Part shown: one piece after another, positions 15,576 to 24,246 of the stretch | Numbering within the stretch: position 1 is the stretch's first letter | How the letters are laid out: each line of letters begins with the position of its first letter | Assembly (NCBI GenBank): GCA_050696075.1 | Contig: JBOGUF010000167.1 | Location: forward strand, 1 to 34,099 | DNA: 34,099 bases | Source: JBOGUF01 sp050696075 | Lineage (GTDB): Bacteria; Chloroflexota; Chloroflexia; Thermomicrobiales; UBA6265 | Direction of reading: 5' to 3' | The notes under the pieces: generated by a model | The model's database searches: none | Told to the model about the DNA's origin: nothing | The model's input: the letters and a program-made list of their open reading frames with translations, nothing else | Position numbers and translations under genes: made by a program

Positions 15576-17033
15576 ATGACGCAAGTTCTGGCCAGCCTGC
15601 GCGTGCGGTTTGTCGCCCTGGCCTTGTTGGCGGTGTTGCCGGCGCTGGGCTTGCTCTTCTACACGCTCGATGAGCAGCGCGATCAGGCGGTCACCCGCGC
15701 TCGCGACGAGATTCGGCGGTTGGCGAATCTTGCGGCCTCTGAACAAAGCCGCCGGATCGACGCGACCCGACAACTCCTGCTCATCCTCTCCGAGTTGCCA
15801 CAGGTACGCGCCGGCGACTCCGAGGGGTGCGGTGCGTTGATGTCGGATCTGTTGGCTGACAACCCGCGCTATGCCAACGTGGGGTCGTTTGCCAACACCG
15901 GCGCGGTGGTTTGCAGTGGGGTCGACCCGCCGCCCGGCGCCAACGTCGGCGGGCAGGATTTCTTCGTGCAGACCTTCCATACGGGCGAATTCGTGGTCAG
16001 TGACTACGAGCGAGATGTCGTCACTGGTGCCGAGGCATTTATCGGCAGCCTGCCGATGCTTGACGAGAACGAAACGGTTATCGGCGTTGTGTACGCCGCG
16101 CTCGACTTAGATGACTTCCTGGCGGTGACGGAACTCCCGGAGGACGGGGTGCTGACGATCGTCGATCGCCAGGGCCACGTCCTGGCGCGCAACGCGGACT
16201 TCGACGACTGGAGCGGGGCGTTGTTGACCGGCACGCCGCTGGTCGATCAGATGTTGGCGGAACGCCGGGGCGAGACCACGTTGCCGAACGAGGAGGGAGA
16301 ACCGGTTCTCTACGCGTTCGCGCCGTTGGGGGGCGACCAGGCGCCTTACGCCTACCTCAGCGTCGGCATCCCGCGGGCGGCGGCGATCGACGCGGCAAAC
16401 CGGGCGTTCAACGACAACCTGACCTGGCTTGGACTCGTTACCGCGCTGGCGCTGGTTGCAGCATGGGTCGGCGGTGATCTGCTCGCTCCGCGCGACATCG
16501 AGGCGAACAAAGAGCTGGTGCGCCGCGTCTACGAGGCGTTTCGGATGGGCAACGTGGACCAGCTCGACGAGGTCGTAGCGCCTGCCTTCGTCGATCACGA
16601 CCCGATGCCCGGCCAGGCGCCAGGCCTGGTTGGGCTGAAGCAGGCGGTCGGTCTGTTCCGCGCCGCGTTCCCGGACGGCGATCTCGCGATCGAAGAGTTG
16701 ATCGCCGAGGATGACAAGGTCGTCGCGCGCGTCACGATGCGCGGGACGCAAGCGGGCGAGTTTTACGGCATGCCAGCAACCGGCGAACTCGTCCGCGCGG
16801 ACGGCGTGGACACCTACCTCATCCAGCGGGGGAAGATCATTGAGAGCTGGAGCCGCTTCGGACGGTTGGAGTCGGAGCCGGGCGCACCGCCGCCAATCGA
16901 GGTTGCCGAGGTCGCACAAGATAAACCGGCAACCGGCCAGAGCCAGAACGGCAATCGAGACGGCGCCTGGTGGCAACGTCCCGGAGAGGCAGCACGCGCC
17001 CTGCGACGGATCGTCGATCGGAGGCTGGGCTGA
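15576..17033 (+). CDS. dCache-like membrane sensor fused to a SnoaL-like domain
   Basis: The protein (485 residues) has a membrane helix at about 12-28 and an extracytoplasmic double-Cache-like region (31-275). This region contains the helical QSRRIDATRQLLLILSELPQV, the PAS-like ANVGGQDFFVQTFHTGEFVVSDYERD, and a membrane-distal second lobe ending PYAYLSVGIP. A second membrane helix spans 283-300. A HAMP/histidine-kinase output would be expected next. Instead residues 308-430 are a SnoaL/ester-cyclase-like NTF2 domain (NKELVRRVYEAFRMGN, FVDHDPMPGQAPGLVGLKQAV, EFYGMPATGELVRADGVD, GKIIESWSRFG). An unstructured tail ends the protein. ATG 15576 begins the membrane anchor, with only weak purines upstream. 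Its TGA overlaps the next ATG (TGATG), so translation of the YihY gene is coupled. Function is unassigned. Confidence 0.85.
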   Translation: MTQVLASLRVRFVALALLAVLPALGLLFYTLDEQRDQAVTRARDEIRRLANLAASEQSRRIDATRQLLLILSELPQVRAGDSEGCGALMSDLLADNPRYANVGSFANTGAVVCSGVDPPPGANVGGQDFFVQTFHTGEFVVSDYERDVVTGAEAFIGSLPMLDENETVIGVVYAALDLDDFLAVTELPEDGVLTIVDRQGHVLARNADFDDWSGALLTGTPLVDQMLAERRGETTLPNEEGEPVLYAFAPLGGDQAPYAYLSVGIPRAAAIDAANRAFNDNLTWLGLVTALALVAAWVGGDLLAPRDIEANKELVRRVYEAFRMGNVDQLDEVVAPAFVDHDPMPGQAPGLVGLKQAVGLFRAAFPDGDLAIEELIAEDDKVVARVTMRGTQAGEFYGMPATGELVRADGVDTYLIQRGKIIESWSRFGRLESEPGAPPPIEVAEVAQDKPATGQSQNGNRDGAWWQRPGEAARALRRIVDRRLG

Positions 17034-17992
17034 TGGTGCTGCGGATTGACACGACGGTGGCCGAAGAGGTGGGCGTTTCCTTGCGGCCGGTGGGGTTGAA
17101 CGGCATGGGATCGACGCGCGAGACCGCGCGGCGCTCCGGGCCGTGGCAGCGCATCCACCGTCCGATCTCGCGGGCGTTCTTTTGGGCGCTGCGTGGGTAT
17201 CAGGAGGCGAATGCGGGCGATCTGGCCGCCGCCGTCGCTTTCAATGCGCTGGTGGCGCTGGTGCCGACGTTTCTGCTCTGTCTCTCCGTGGCCGGGCTCG
17301 TCCTCAAGAATGACGAAGTGTTGACGACGACGATCCATTCCCTCTTCTGGGGGTTGCCCTCCGGTGCGGCCGGCGATGCGTTGGAGGCCGCGCTCACCGT
17401 CCGGCGAAATAGCGGCTGGCTCGGCGCGCTGAGTTTGACGATCTTCGCCTGGACGGGGGCTGGCTTCGTGAGCTGTCTCGCGCGCAGCATGAACCGCATC
17501 TACGGCGTGCCGAACTGCGGCTACATGTGCGAGAAGCGTCGCGGGTTCTTCGTCGTTCTTGCATTCGCCTTTTTCTTCATCCTCGCGGTGCTGGCGTCGA
17601 CGGTGCCGACGCTTTTTCTGCGCGCCCGTCTGGAGCCGTACTTCGAGGATTGGCCAATTGCCTCGCCGGCGTACCAGGCGCTCGGCTACGGCGTTGCCCT
17701 GGCGGCGGCCGCGATCTTCTTCGGGATGCTCTATCGGATCATCCCGAACGCGGGTCAGACGTTTCGGGACGTCTGGCCCGGCATGCTGACGGCCGCGTTC
17801 CTCTTCGTCCTCATGGCCCAGATCTTTCCGCTCTACCTGCGTCTGATCGGCGGCGCGAATCGGTACGGCACGGCGTTCGTCTTGATCACGTTGCTCGTCG
17901 CCTGGTTCTATGCTCTGGCCCACCTGATCCTCTTCGGTACCCACGTCAATGTCACGCATCAACGCCGGCGCCGCGTACGCCGAACGTCGTAG
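17033..17992 (+). CDS. YihY/BrkB family membrane protein
   Basis: This 319-residue inner membrane protein of the YihY/UPF0761 family has six predicted membrane segments. Characteristic motifs are the N-terminal AGDLAAAVAFNALVALVPTFLL (here AGDLAAAVAFNALVALVP), a central SWTGAGFV-like segment (IFAWTGAGFVSCL), YRIIPNAGQTFRDVWPGM and the late GTAFVLITLLVAWFYALAHLILFG. The molecular function of the family is not established; BrkB was named for serum resistance and others were once misannotated as RNase BN. ATG 17033 overlaps the preceding stop codon. The C-terminal end is arginine-rich. Confidence 0.93.
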   Translation: MVLRIDTTVAEEVGVSLRPVGLNGMGSTRETARRSGPWQRIHRPISRAFFWALRGYQEANAGDLAAAVAFNALVALVPTFLLCLSVAGLVLKNDEVLTTTIHSLFWGLPSGAAGDALEAALTVRRNSGWLGALSLTIFAWTGAGFVSCLARSMNRIYGVPNCGYMCEKRRGFFVVLAFAFFFILAVLASTVPTLFLRARLEPYFEDWPIASPAYQALGYGVALAAAAIFFGMLYRIIPNAGQTFRDVWPGMLTAAFLFVLMAQIFPLYLRLIGGANRYGTAFVLITLLVAWFYALAHLILFGTHVNVTHQRRRRVRRTS

Positions 17993-18537
17993 GCTCCTAG
18001 GTACGTCCTAGCCGCAAATACGTCCTTCGCGCGACGCGGGGCGGGCGTGGTGTGGCCCATGATGACGTCAGGCCGGCGGGATCGGTCGCATGAGATACAC
18101 AACGAAGGCGCGGGATGAGGGTTTGTTGGCAATGTTGGGGGTTGGACATGATAGTTTCGAGTGTTAGGACGATGCACTGTTGATCGGCACATGGGAACCG
18201 GCGGGCGGCGGGCGCCGTTGTCTAGGAGAAAGACTGCTCTTGTCCCGCGGGGGAGATTCCTCGCGGACTCCGAAGCTCCGGTTGACCGAGGGTTAGGCCG
18301 TTTTTGCAAAGCGCCGTCATGCTGAGGCAACGAAGCATCCCCGCGCGAAGCGCCTCGCTTTCACGACGAAACGGCTTCGCCGGGGGATGCTTCCCAGTGG
18401 TCAGCATGACGACGGGACGGTCGGCAGGACGGGGTTGGCACGCGGGCCCTATCCCAGCCGGGACGAAGAACAGAAGAACCATCTGACGAAGGACCGATTA
18501 AGTCAGCGGCGGCGAAAGGCCGCCAGGGAGGGAGACT
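17993..18537. other. 545-nt noncoding interval with a long nested hairpin
   Basis: No credible coding sequence is seen between the YihY and Zn-peptidase genes. The proximal part (17993-18315) is GC-rich without a recognised signal. The distal part holds the 18316-18410 hairpin and, just before the next gene, the purine-rich AGGGAGGGAG (18524-18533) that acts as its ribosome-binding site. Confidence 0.7.
18316..18410. repeat. Long nested inverted repeat (GTCATGCTGA...TCAGCATGAC)
   Basis: Three nested stems are seen: GTCATGCTGA (18316-18325) with TCAGCATGAC (18401-18410), GAAGCATCCCC (18332-18342) with GGGGATGCTTC (18383-18393), and GCGAAGC (18345-18351) with GCTTCGC (18374-18380). The GTCATGCTGAG...CGAAGCATC wording resembles dispersed intergenic palindromes seen in many GC-rich bacteria. 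Only this copy is in the window. Confidence 0.75.
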
Positions 18538-20328
18538 GTGCATCCACGCATGCTGTTCGCCATGGCTATGGCTGTGGCCGTGTTATTTGGAACTTTGTTG
18601 GTGACCCCGGTCGCAGACGCGGCCCAGGGGAGTAACCCCGGCAGTGGCGTTGAGGGGAATACTTACACGAGCTCGACGTTTGGATATTCGGTCACCTGGG
18701 ATGGGACATGGACAGTTATCGACGAGTCGTCGGTGGATGGATTCGACAGCCTCGGGCTGTCGAACGACGTCAGCACCGTCTACTTCTCCGCGTATGTGAG
18801 CAATGGAGAGGACGAGCCGACGTGCCTGGCGACGAGCGCCGACCTGTTGAGCCAAGAGGCCGGAGTTAGCGACTTCCGCCAGGCTGAATCGGGCGGTGAG
18901 CCGTTGGCAGGCGTCGCCGCTTTCGGCAGTTGGGCGGTGTATGACTTCGCCTATGCGGCGCAGGGTGAGACGGTCGCCTATTCTGCCTTTCTGCTGTGTC
19001 GCGAACTGATCCCTGGCGAGACGATGTTACAGGGCGTTCAGATCGTCGAAACCGCCTCGTACAACGACGAATTGGACAGCGTCGTCGCACTCTTCGAGGC
19101 GGTGACGCTGACGGGCGATGGGCCGGCGCAGCCGGAAGGACCGGGTCAGGACGACCCCGCGCCCGACGATCCGGCGCCAGAGCAACCGTCCGGCGGCAGC
19201 GAGGTCGAGAACTTCCTGCTGCGCTCGGCGGAAGATATCGACGCCTACTGGGCGCGCATCTACCCAAGCTTGTCCGGTGGCCAGCCGTACAACCCGCCGG
19301 CTGAGTACGTGATGTTCTCGACCGACGTGACGAGCGCCTGTGGCGGCGCGGCTGCCGGAGCGATGGGCGCGGGCACCGGACCCTTCTACTGCCCGGCCGA
19401 CCGAATGATCTACCTCGACCTGCTCTTCGCCGTGGACCAGGCGGATCAGTTCGGCGCGTTCCCGGTGGCGGAGGCGGTCGCGCACGAGGTTGGTCACCAC
19501 GTCCAGTTCGAATTGGGGATGCAGGTCTGTGACATGTCGCCGTGCCTCGATCCCTCCGAAGTCACCTCGCAGGAGCTTGAGGTGATGGCCGACTGCTTCG
19601 CCGGCGCGTGGTCGCAGGACGCGGAGCGGCGCGGTCGACTCGGCGCCTTCGACATCGAAGCGAACATCGTCAACTACGTCATTGCCCTGGGGGACCATTC
19701 GAGCGGGGCGGGTGATCCCGGCGCCCATGGGCGCGGGGCGCTGCGCGTCTTCTGGTTCCTCAACGGCTATTACAACGGCGCGGCCATCTGCCTGGAGGCG
19801 AGTCCGGCGACGCTGGACATGATCGAGCCGCCGGACGAAGAGGCCGAGGCCGACGTTGTCGACGACGAGCCGAGCGCGGACCCGACCGAAGAGCCGCGCT
19901 CGCCCGACGATGCCGACGCGGCTGACGACGAGACCCAGCAGGACGGCGCCCTGGCCATTGAGGAGCCGTTCGCGATCGGCGGCCTCGACGTCATCGTGAC
20001 GGGCACCGACTCCAGCCGCACGGTGGCCGAATCGGGAACGCGCGCCGAAGGCACGTATCTCGTCGTCTACTTCTCGGTCGAGTCCGCGGAGGGCGGTCCC
20101 TTCCCCTTCGCCGACTTTGTCGTCGTCGATAGCGCGGGCGACACGTATCAATACGATCCCGTCGCCACCGACGACCTGCTCAGGACGGGCTTGCCGGACG
20201 GGGCCGATACGGAGTTGGAAGCGGGCGAGACCTTCTACCTCGCGGTCGTCTTCGACGTGCCGCGCGATGCAGACGGGTTCCTCTTCCAATCCGCCGATGG
20301 CACGGTGACGGTCGAGTTGGACCGTTAG
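18538..20328 (+). CDS. Secreted neutral zinc metallopeptidase-like protein
   Basis: This exported protein of 596 residues has a signal peptide (1-29, cleavage after ADAA likely) and an N-terminal region of unknown fold with a WDGTWTV motif. A proline/aspartate-rich linker spans about 195-220. A PF04228-type Zn peptidase domain spans about 222-400: the zincin motif H316-EVGHH with glutamate 317, the third ligand in E348-VMADCFAG, and the preceding FYCPADRMIYLD. An acidic disordered linker (about 405-470) leads to a C-terminal DUF4352-like beta domain (GTYLVVYFSVESAEGG). GTG 18538 follows AGGGAGGGAG. Substrate is unknown. It is transcribed alone and followed by a strong hairpin. Confidence 0.9.
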   Translation: MHPRMLFAMAMAVAVLFGTLLVTPVADAAQGSNPGSGVEGNTYTSSTFGYSVTWDGTWTVIDESSVDGFDSLGLSNDVSTVYFSAYVSNGEDEPTCLATSADLLSQEAGVSDFRQAESGGEPLAGVAAFGSWAVYDFAYAAQGETVAYSAFLLCRELIPGETMLQGVQIVETASYNDELDSVVALFEAVTLTGDGPAQPEGPGQDDPAPDDPAPEQPSGGSEVENFLLRSAEDIDAYWARIYPSLSGGQPYNPPAEYVMFSTDVTSACGGAAAGAMGAGTGPFYCPADRMIYLDLLFAVDQADQFGAFPVAEAVAHEVGHHVQFELGMQVCDMSPCLDPSEVTSQELEVMADCFAGAWSQDAERRGRLGAFDIEANIVNYVIALGDHSSGAGDPGAHGRGALRVFWFLNGYYNGAAICLEASPATLDMIEPPDEEAEADVVDDEPSADPTEEPRSPDDADAADDETQQDGALAIEEPFAIGGLDVIVTGTDSSRTVAESGTRAEGTYLVVYFSVESAEGGPFPFADFVVVDSAGDTYQYDPVATDDLLRTGLPDGADTELEAGETFYLAVVFDVPRDADGFLFQSADGTVTVELDR

Positions 20329-20355
20329 GCGCGGGCCAGAGCATTCAGTACGACG

Positions 20356-20389
20356 ATCGAGGGGCGGTCCCATGGGACCGCCCCTCGAT
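20356..20389. terminator. Perfect palindromic terminator-like hairpin
   Basis: ATCGAGGGGCGGTCC (20356-20370) pairs perfectly with GGACCGCCCCTCGAT (20375-20389) around CATG, 28 nt after the Zn-peptidase stop. It is a very stable stem without a T-run, and the likely end of that transcript. Confidence 0.65.
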
Positions 20390-20590
20390 TGATCGCGAGC
20401 ACATCTTATCGCATCCCGCGGACAATTTGATCAGCATGTGACGACCGTCTGATGCACTGCATCGCGCAGCTCGATGCCGCGAAACGTTGCCCGGCGTCGG
20501 ATCGTTCTACGAAACGGTGGGAGAGAGTTACATGGCATGGCTGGCCGTGTGCATCGGTATGTAGGTGAGCGATAGAAAGGAAAGGAATCG

Positions 20591-21229
20591 ATGAACCGAA
20601 CACGGCTGGTTATCGCAATTGTCGTCCTCTTCGGCGTGATGGGTCTGATTACCGCCCGACCGGAGTCGGCCGCCGCCCTTTCGTGTGGCCCATGTCCGGC
20701 GAGCGCCACCGCCGACGTCAACCTGCGGGCCGAACCGAGCGTATCGGCGGCGATCCTCGACGTCATCCCGGCGGGGGCCGCGTTGGAATGGGATCCCTTG
20801 CAGGACAAGGTCGACGGTTTTGTTGCGGTCTCCTACAACGGGTCCGACGGCTGGGCTGACGGCGACTATCTGCTGCTCTTCCCGCTCGGCGCCACGACGA
20901 CGGCGGCACTCAATGTCCACGCCGAGCCGAGCCTCGATGCGGAGATTCGGGGGGTGATCCCCGTCGGTACGCAGGTAATGGTCATCAGCGGTCCAGAGAA
21001 TGGCTTCTTTTCGGTTCGCTTCGAGCAGGAGCAGATCTTCGGCTGGGCCTCGGGGGACTACCTGACGCTCGGTGGTCGAACAGACCCAGTTGAGCCGGTC
21101 GAAACGCTCCCGAACACAGGCGCCGGCACGACCACCGACACGTCGCTGAACGATTATCTCATCGCCGCGGCAGCTCTCGGCTTGGCCGGAGCCGCGGCCC
21201 TTACTCTCAAAACCCGCGCGACGAGTTGA
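20591..21229 (+). CDS. Secreted double SH3b protein with LPXTG-type sorting signal
   Basis: The 212-residue protein has a signal peptide (1-29, MNRTR start and hydrophobic core). Two bacterial SH3 repeats follow at about 40-98 and 103-160, each with the NLRAEPS/NVHAEPS start and a GWADGDYL/GWASGDYL end. The C-terminal sorting signal comprises L173-PNTG-177, a membrane helix at about 190-206 and a short basic tail (KTRATS). The architecture predicts sortase-mediated anchoring, unusual for this presumed phylum. No sortase gene is present in the window. ATG 20591 is preceded by AAGGAA about six bases upstream. It may bind cell-wall or surface polymer. A 200-nt noncoding leader with no recognised motif precedes it. 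Confidence 0.85.
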   Translation: MNRTRLVIAIVVLFGVMGLITARPESAAALSCGPCPASATADVNLRAEPSVSAAILDVIPAGAALEWDPLQDKVDGFVAVSYNGSDGWADGDYLLLFPLGATTTAALNVHAEPSLDAEIRGVIPVGTQVMVISGPENGFFSVRFEQEQIFGWASGDYLTLGGRTDPVEPVETLPNTGAGTTTDTSLNDYLIAAAALGLAGAAALTLKTRATS

Positions 21230-21293
21230 ACACGATCCGCCCTCCGGTCACTTCGTCCTCGATCAACGAGAGCGAGGGGCCGGGGGGCACGGT

Positions 21294-23111
21294 CTAATTC
21301 AACAGATACTGCTCGAAGAATTCGCAGGTGTCGCGGTAGGCCTTGAGTTCGTTGGCGCGTTTGGTGAAGCCGTGGCCCTCATCCTCGTAGACGTCGTAGC
21401 GGACTTCGACGCTGCGGGCGCGCAGGCGTTCGACGATCTGGTCGCTCTCCGGCTTGACGACGCGCGGGTCGTTGGCGCCCTGGATGACAAACAGGGGCGC
21501 CGTGATTTGGTCGACGTAGGTGATCGGTGAGCGTTCCAAGAGAAAATCGGCTTCGGTGTAGGGGTCGCCGACCCAATCGGCCATGAATCGCCGCCAGGTT
21601 GGGGGCACCGCTTTGGCGAAGGTGACGAGATTTGAGGGACCGACGATGTCGACGGCGGCTGCCCAATAGTCGGGCAAGCGACTGACGCAGGAGAGGACGG
21701 CGAAGCCGCCATAGGACCCGCCGAAGACGCCGATCCGCTTGGGATCGACCCACGGCAGGGCGCCAAGATACTGGACCGCCGCCTCCATGTCCTTGAGGTC
21801 GCCGCCGCCGAAGTCGCGGTGAATCAGCTTCTGGTAGGACTTGCCGAAGCCGGTCGAGCCACGGATGTTCGGCGCCAGCACGGCGATGCCGCGGCTGAGT
21901 AGGTACTGGTAGAGATAGGAGTAGTTCGGTCGTTCTTGGTACTCCGGACCGCCGTGGATGGAGAGAACTGCTGGGAATGGGCCGTCGCCCTGTGGCCGAT
22001 AGAGCCAGCCGGGAATCTGTTTGCCGTCGAAGGTGGGAAAACGGATCAGTTCCGGCTCGATCAGATCCGCCTCCTCTAGGCCACCGAGGAAACCATCGGT
22101 GATCGGCGTCGTCGTGCTCTGCCGAAGGTCGAGGACAAAGACCTCGGCGGGATGGGTTGCCCGATTAAGGAGGAGGCCGATCTTGCTGCCGTCCGGCGAG
22201 ACGGTGAGGAGGCCGATGACGCCGCGTGGAATCTCGGGTAGAAACACGGGTTGGCCAGATGCGGTGTCGCGCGCGTGTAGGCGCGAGATGCCGTCTTCGT
22301 TGACCGACCAGACCAGGAGGCGGCCGTCCTTCGACCCGTCGAGCTGCTCGATGTCCCAATCGGGAGTCTCGATCCATTCGTAGCTGTTTTTGGCGAGGTC
22401 GTAGAAGGCGAGGCCGATGTACTCCCGGCCCTCGTCGGTGAGCAGCCAGAAGCCGGAGCCGTCGGACGCCCAGGGGCCGGGATAGAACTGGGCGTCCGCA
22501 TCGTCGGCGGTCAATCGGCGCGCGGCGCCGTCGGCGACGGAGATGAGGTGGAGGTGGTAGCGGGTATTGGAGAGGGGTTCGACGGCGGTCAGGAAGGCGG
22601 CGTCCGGCGACCAGGCGATAGGAAAGAAGCTGCCGTCACCGGCGAGGACGCGCTTGAGTTCGCCCGTTGTGGCATCGCGGAGGATGACGTCCTGGTCGGT
22701 CGCCTCGCGGTCGTTGCCGGCGTAGGCGATCCAGCGACCGTCGGGTGACCAGGCGCCGTAGCCGCCGAGGTAATGCTGGACCTCGGGCGCGGACGGGAAG
22801 GGTTCGGGGCGTCCGCCGCGGGTGGGGATGAGGTGTGGGCGGTAGAACTCGTTGCCCTCGCGGTCGGCGGTGTAGAGGATGGTCGATCCGTCCGGCGACC
22901 AGGCGACGTCGCGCACGGCCTCGTCGGCGTAGAGGGTGAGCTGGCGGGGGTAACCACCGGCGCTCGGTTGTCGCCAGAGGTTGAACTGGCCGGAGGTGTT
23001 GGTCGAATAGGCGACCTCGGCGCCGTCTGGGGAGAAGGCGAGCGCCGATTGATAGCGGCGGATGGCCGCGAATTGATCAAACGTCGGTCTGTTGTCGTCG
23101 TGACGAGGCAT
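21294..23111 (-). CDS. S9 family peptidase (acylaminoacyl/prolyl oligopeptidase-like)
   Basis: The 605-residue cytosolic-looking serine peptidase has an N-terminal beta-propeller (about 1-345) of WD40-like blades marked by repeated SPDG motifs (FSPDGAEVAYSTN, WSPDGSTILYTADREG, WSPDGRWIAYAGND). A C-terminal alpha/beta-hydrolase domain has the oxyanion HGGPEYQ, nucleophile S466 in GGSYGG, D548 in GANDPR and H580 in DEGHGF. It is predicted to cleave short peptides; propeller gating excludes large proteins. ATG 23111 has AAGGAG about six bases upstream; the in-frame extension to 23225 is low-complexity. It converges on the SH3b gene with a 64-nt gap. Confidence 0.93.
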   Translation of the reverse strand: MPRHDDNRPTFDQFAAIRRYQSALAFSPDGAEVAYSTNTSGQFNLWRQPSAGGYPRQLTLYADEAVRDVAWSPDGSTILYTADREGNEFYRPHLIPTRGGRPEPFPSAPEVQHYLGGYGAWSPDGRWIAYAGNDREATDQDVILRDATTGELKRVLAGDGSFFPIAWSPDAAFLTAVEPLSNTRYHLHLISVADGAARRLTADDADAQFYPGPWASDGSGFWLLTDEGREYIGLAFYDLAKNSYEWIETPDWDIEQLDGSKDGRLLVWSVNEDGISRLHARDTASGQPVFLPEIPRGVIGLLTVSPDGSKIGLLLNRATHPAEVFVLDLRQSTTTPITDGFLGGLEEADLIEPELIRFPTFDGKQIPGWLYRPQGDGPFPAVLSIHGGPEYQERPNYSYLYQYLLSRGIAVLAPNIRGSTGFGKSYQKLIHRDFGGGDLKDMEAAVQYLGALPWVDPKRIGVFGGSYGGFAVLSCVSRLPDYWAAAVDIVGPSNLVTFAKAVPPTWRRFMADWVGDPYTEADFLLERSPITYVDQITAPLFVIQGANDPRVVKPESDQIVERLRARSVEVRYDVYEDEGHGFTKRANELKAYRDTCEFFEQYLLN

Positions 23112-23184
23112 GCAGGCTCCTTTGCCCGTGCGCCCGGCAGGCGGTCCGAAGCGATCCGGGGCGCAGGATACCCGAATGGAGGGC

Positions 23185-23220
23185 GGCGAGGGCGGCAAGG
23201 ACGGCGAGGGCGGCAAGGAC
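23185..23220 (+). repeat. 18-bp tandem repeat, two copies
   Basis: The unit GGCGAGGGCGGCAAGGAC occurs twice in tandem (23185-23202 and 23203-23220), preceded by a partial copy. It lies upstream of the S9 peptidase start and is not part of a convincing gene. Confidence 0.75.
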
Positions 23221-23235
23221 GACATCGCTGGGCTT

Positions 23236-23526
23236 TCACAATGCCCGGCCGGCGCTGGAATGGCGTTCGATGTCGTCGGCTTCGTGAGGTTGAGGCAGGT
23301 TGAGGTAGGCGACCGTGGTCGGTCCGAGGACGCGAAGGGTCTTCTGCCCGCCTTTGGGCGAGCGGTTAAGGTGTCCGCTTAGGTCGGTCGGCGCGGTCGC
23401 CACGAAGAAGAGGTGTTGCTTACCGATCCACTCGGTGTCGTCCCTTGAGTATCCGACGAAATACCAGACTTCTGGTATGGCCCTCGCCGGCTGCATGCCG
23501 CATTGTGGACGCCGGCGGAAGAGCAC
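23236..23526 (-). pseudogene. Broken pyridoxamine 5'-phosphate oxidase-like (FMN-binding split-barrel) gene
   Basis: Only residues 31-77 of the readable frame (23436 down to 23296) are conserved: TEWIGKQHLFFVATAP, GHLNRSPKGGQKTLRVLGP and VAYLNL. These are the N-terminal core of PNPOx-like FMN proteins, which normally continue to about 150-200 residues. After NL the expected ETIAH-type helix is replaced by PQPHEADDIERHSS and a stop. No good start or ribosome-binding site is present, and the frame upstream of residue 30 is unlike the family. This is a relic, most likely truncated at both ends. Confidence 0.72.
23461..23478. promoter_or_regulatory. 18-bp inverted repeat, operator-like
   Basis: ATACCAGA and TCTGGTAT form a perfect 8-bp inverted repeat around CT. 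It is near the 5' side of the pyridoxamine-oxidase-like relic and could be a binding site for a dimeric regulator. No functional context supports this beyond its symmetry. Confidence 0.4.
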
Positions 23527-24243
23527 GCTTACGTCGATCGACGTTGAAGTCTACGCAATCGTGGCGGCAAGAAATACAGCCAACGACAGATGTTGCCACA
23601 CGGGGGGAAGTCCAAGATACGTCAGTCGCCAGGGGCGGCGGCGCGATGGCCCGAGAGAAGTGACGGGCATTGCTTGGTGAGTCCGGCTCTGGCGCGGGCC
23701 ACACTCGCTCATGGGTCCGGGTGAGGCGGCGGCCGATGTGATTCGTCAGATGGTGGACCCGAATCGGTTACACCCTTTGTGGAGTGAAAAGATGGTCTGT
23801 GAAGTTCTCTTCATAGTCGATGCGCCGAGATTCAGCGACGAGACCGTCTGGCGCATCCGCGTGGCGATCTGCTGACGCCGAGCGACGAGGGTTTTGAGAC
23901 GGCGTGGCATTCCAAGGTGCCGAGGACGATAACGCCTACCCCTTTCGGGCGAATCACAACATCGAGCCTAATGAATATTCACTACGCGGTAGGCGGAAAA
24001 TGGGTAGTTTTCCCCATAGACGGGAGACCGTTCGGCGGAGACATTAGTCCTGTGTCCTACGTTGATTGGGCTCTAGAGTCTGCCATGCATTCGGTACGCG
24101 TTCGGCATGGATTCGCAATCCCGCAACTGGAACCTTTCTGGAACAACGGCTTGCTAGGATCGTGGCGACGGTAACAACCCGAGCGGCTCTAATGGCACCG
24201 AGACCGGATCACTAAGTGGACGACGGGCCGGTGGGGAGCGAAT
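23527..24243. other. Gene-poor stretch with short unassigned frames
   Basis: Base composition is visibly lower in GC here (especially 23740-24130) than in flanking genes. Two short plus-strand frames can be read. One is 54 residues at 23711-23875 (MGPGEAAADVIRQMVD...), the other an 85-codon frame at 23917-24174 with a plausible-looking stretch (HYAVGGKWVVFPIDGRPFGG). Neither has a ribosome-binding site or recognised homology. They may be remnants of transferred DNA. Confidence 0.5.
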
Positions 24244-24246
24244 GTG

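Noticed and set aside
23160..23303. Gly/Lys/Asp-rich coding repeat near the S9 peptidase start
   Set aside because: It is an 18-bp noncoding tandem repeat without a ribosome-binding site or conserved frame on either side.
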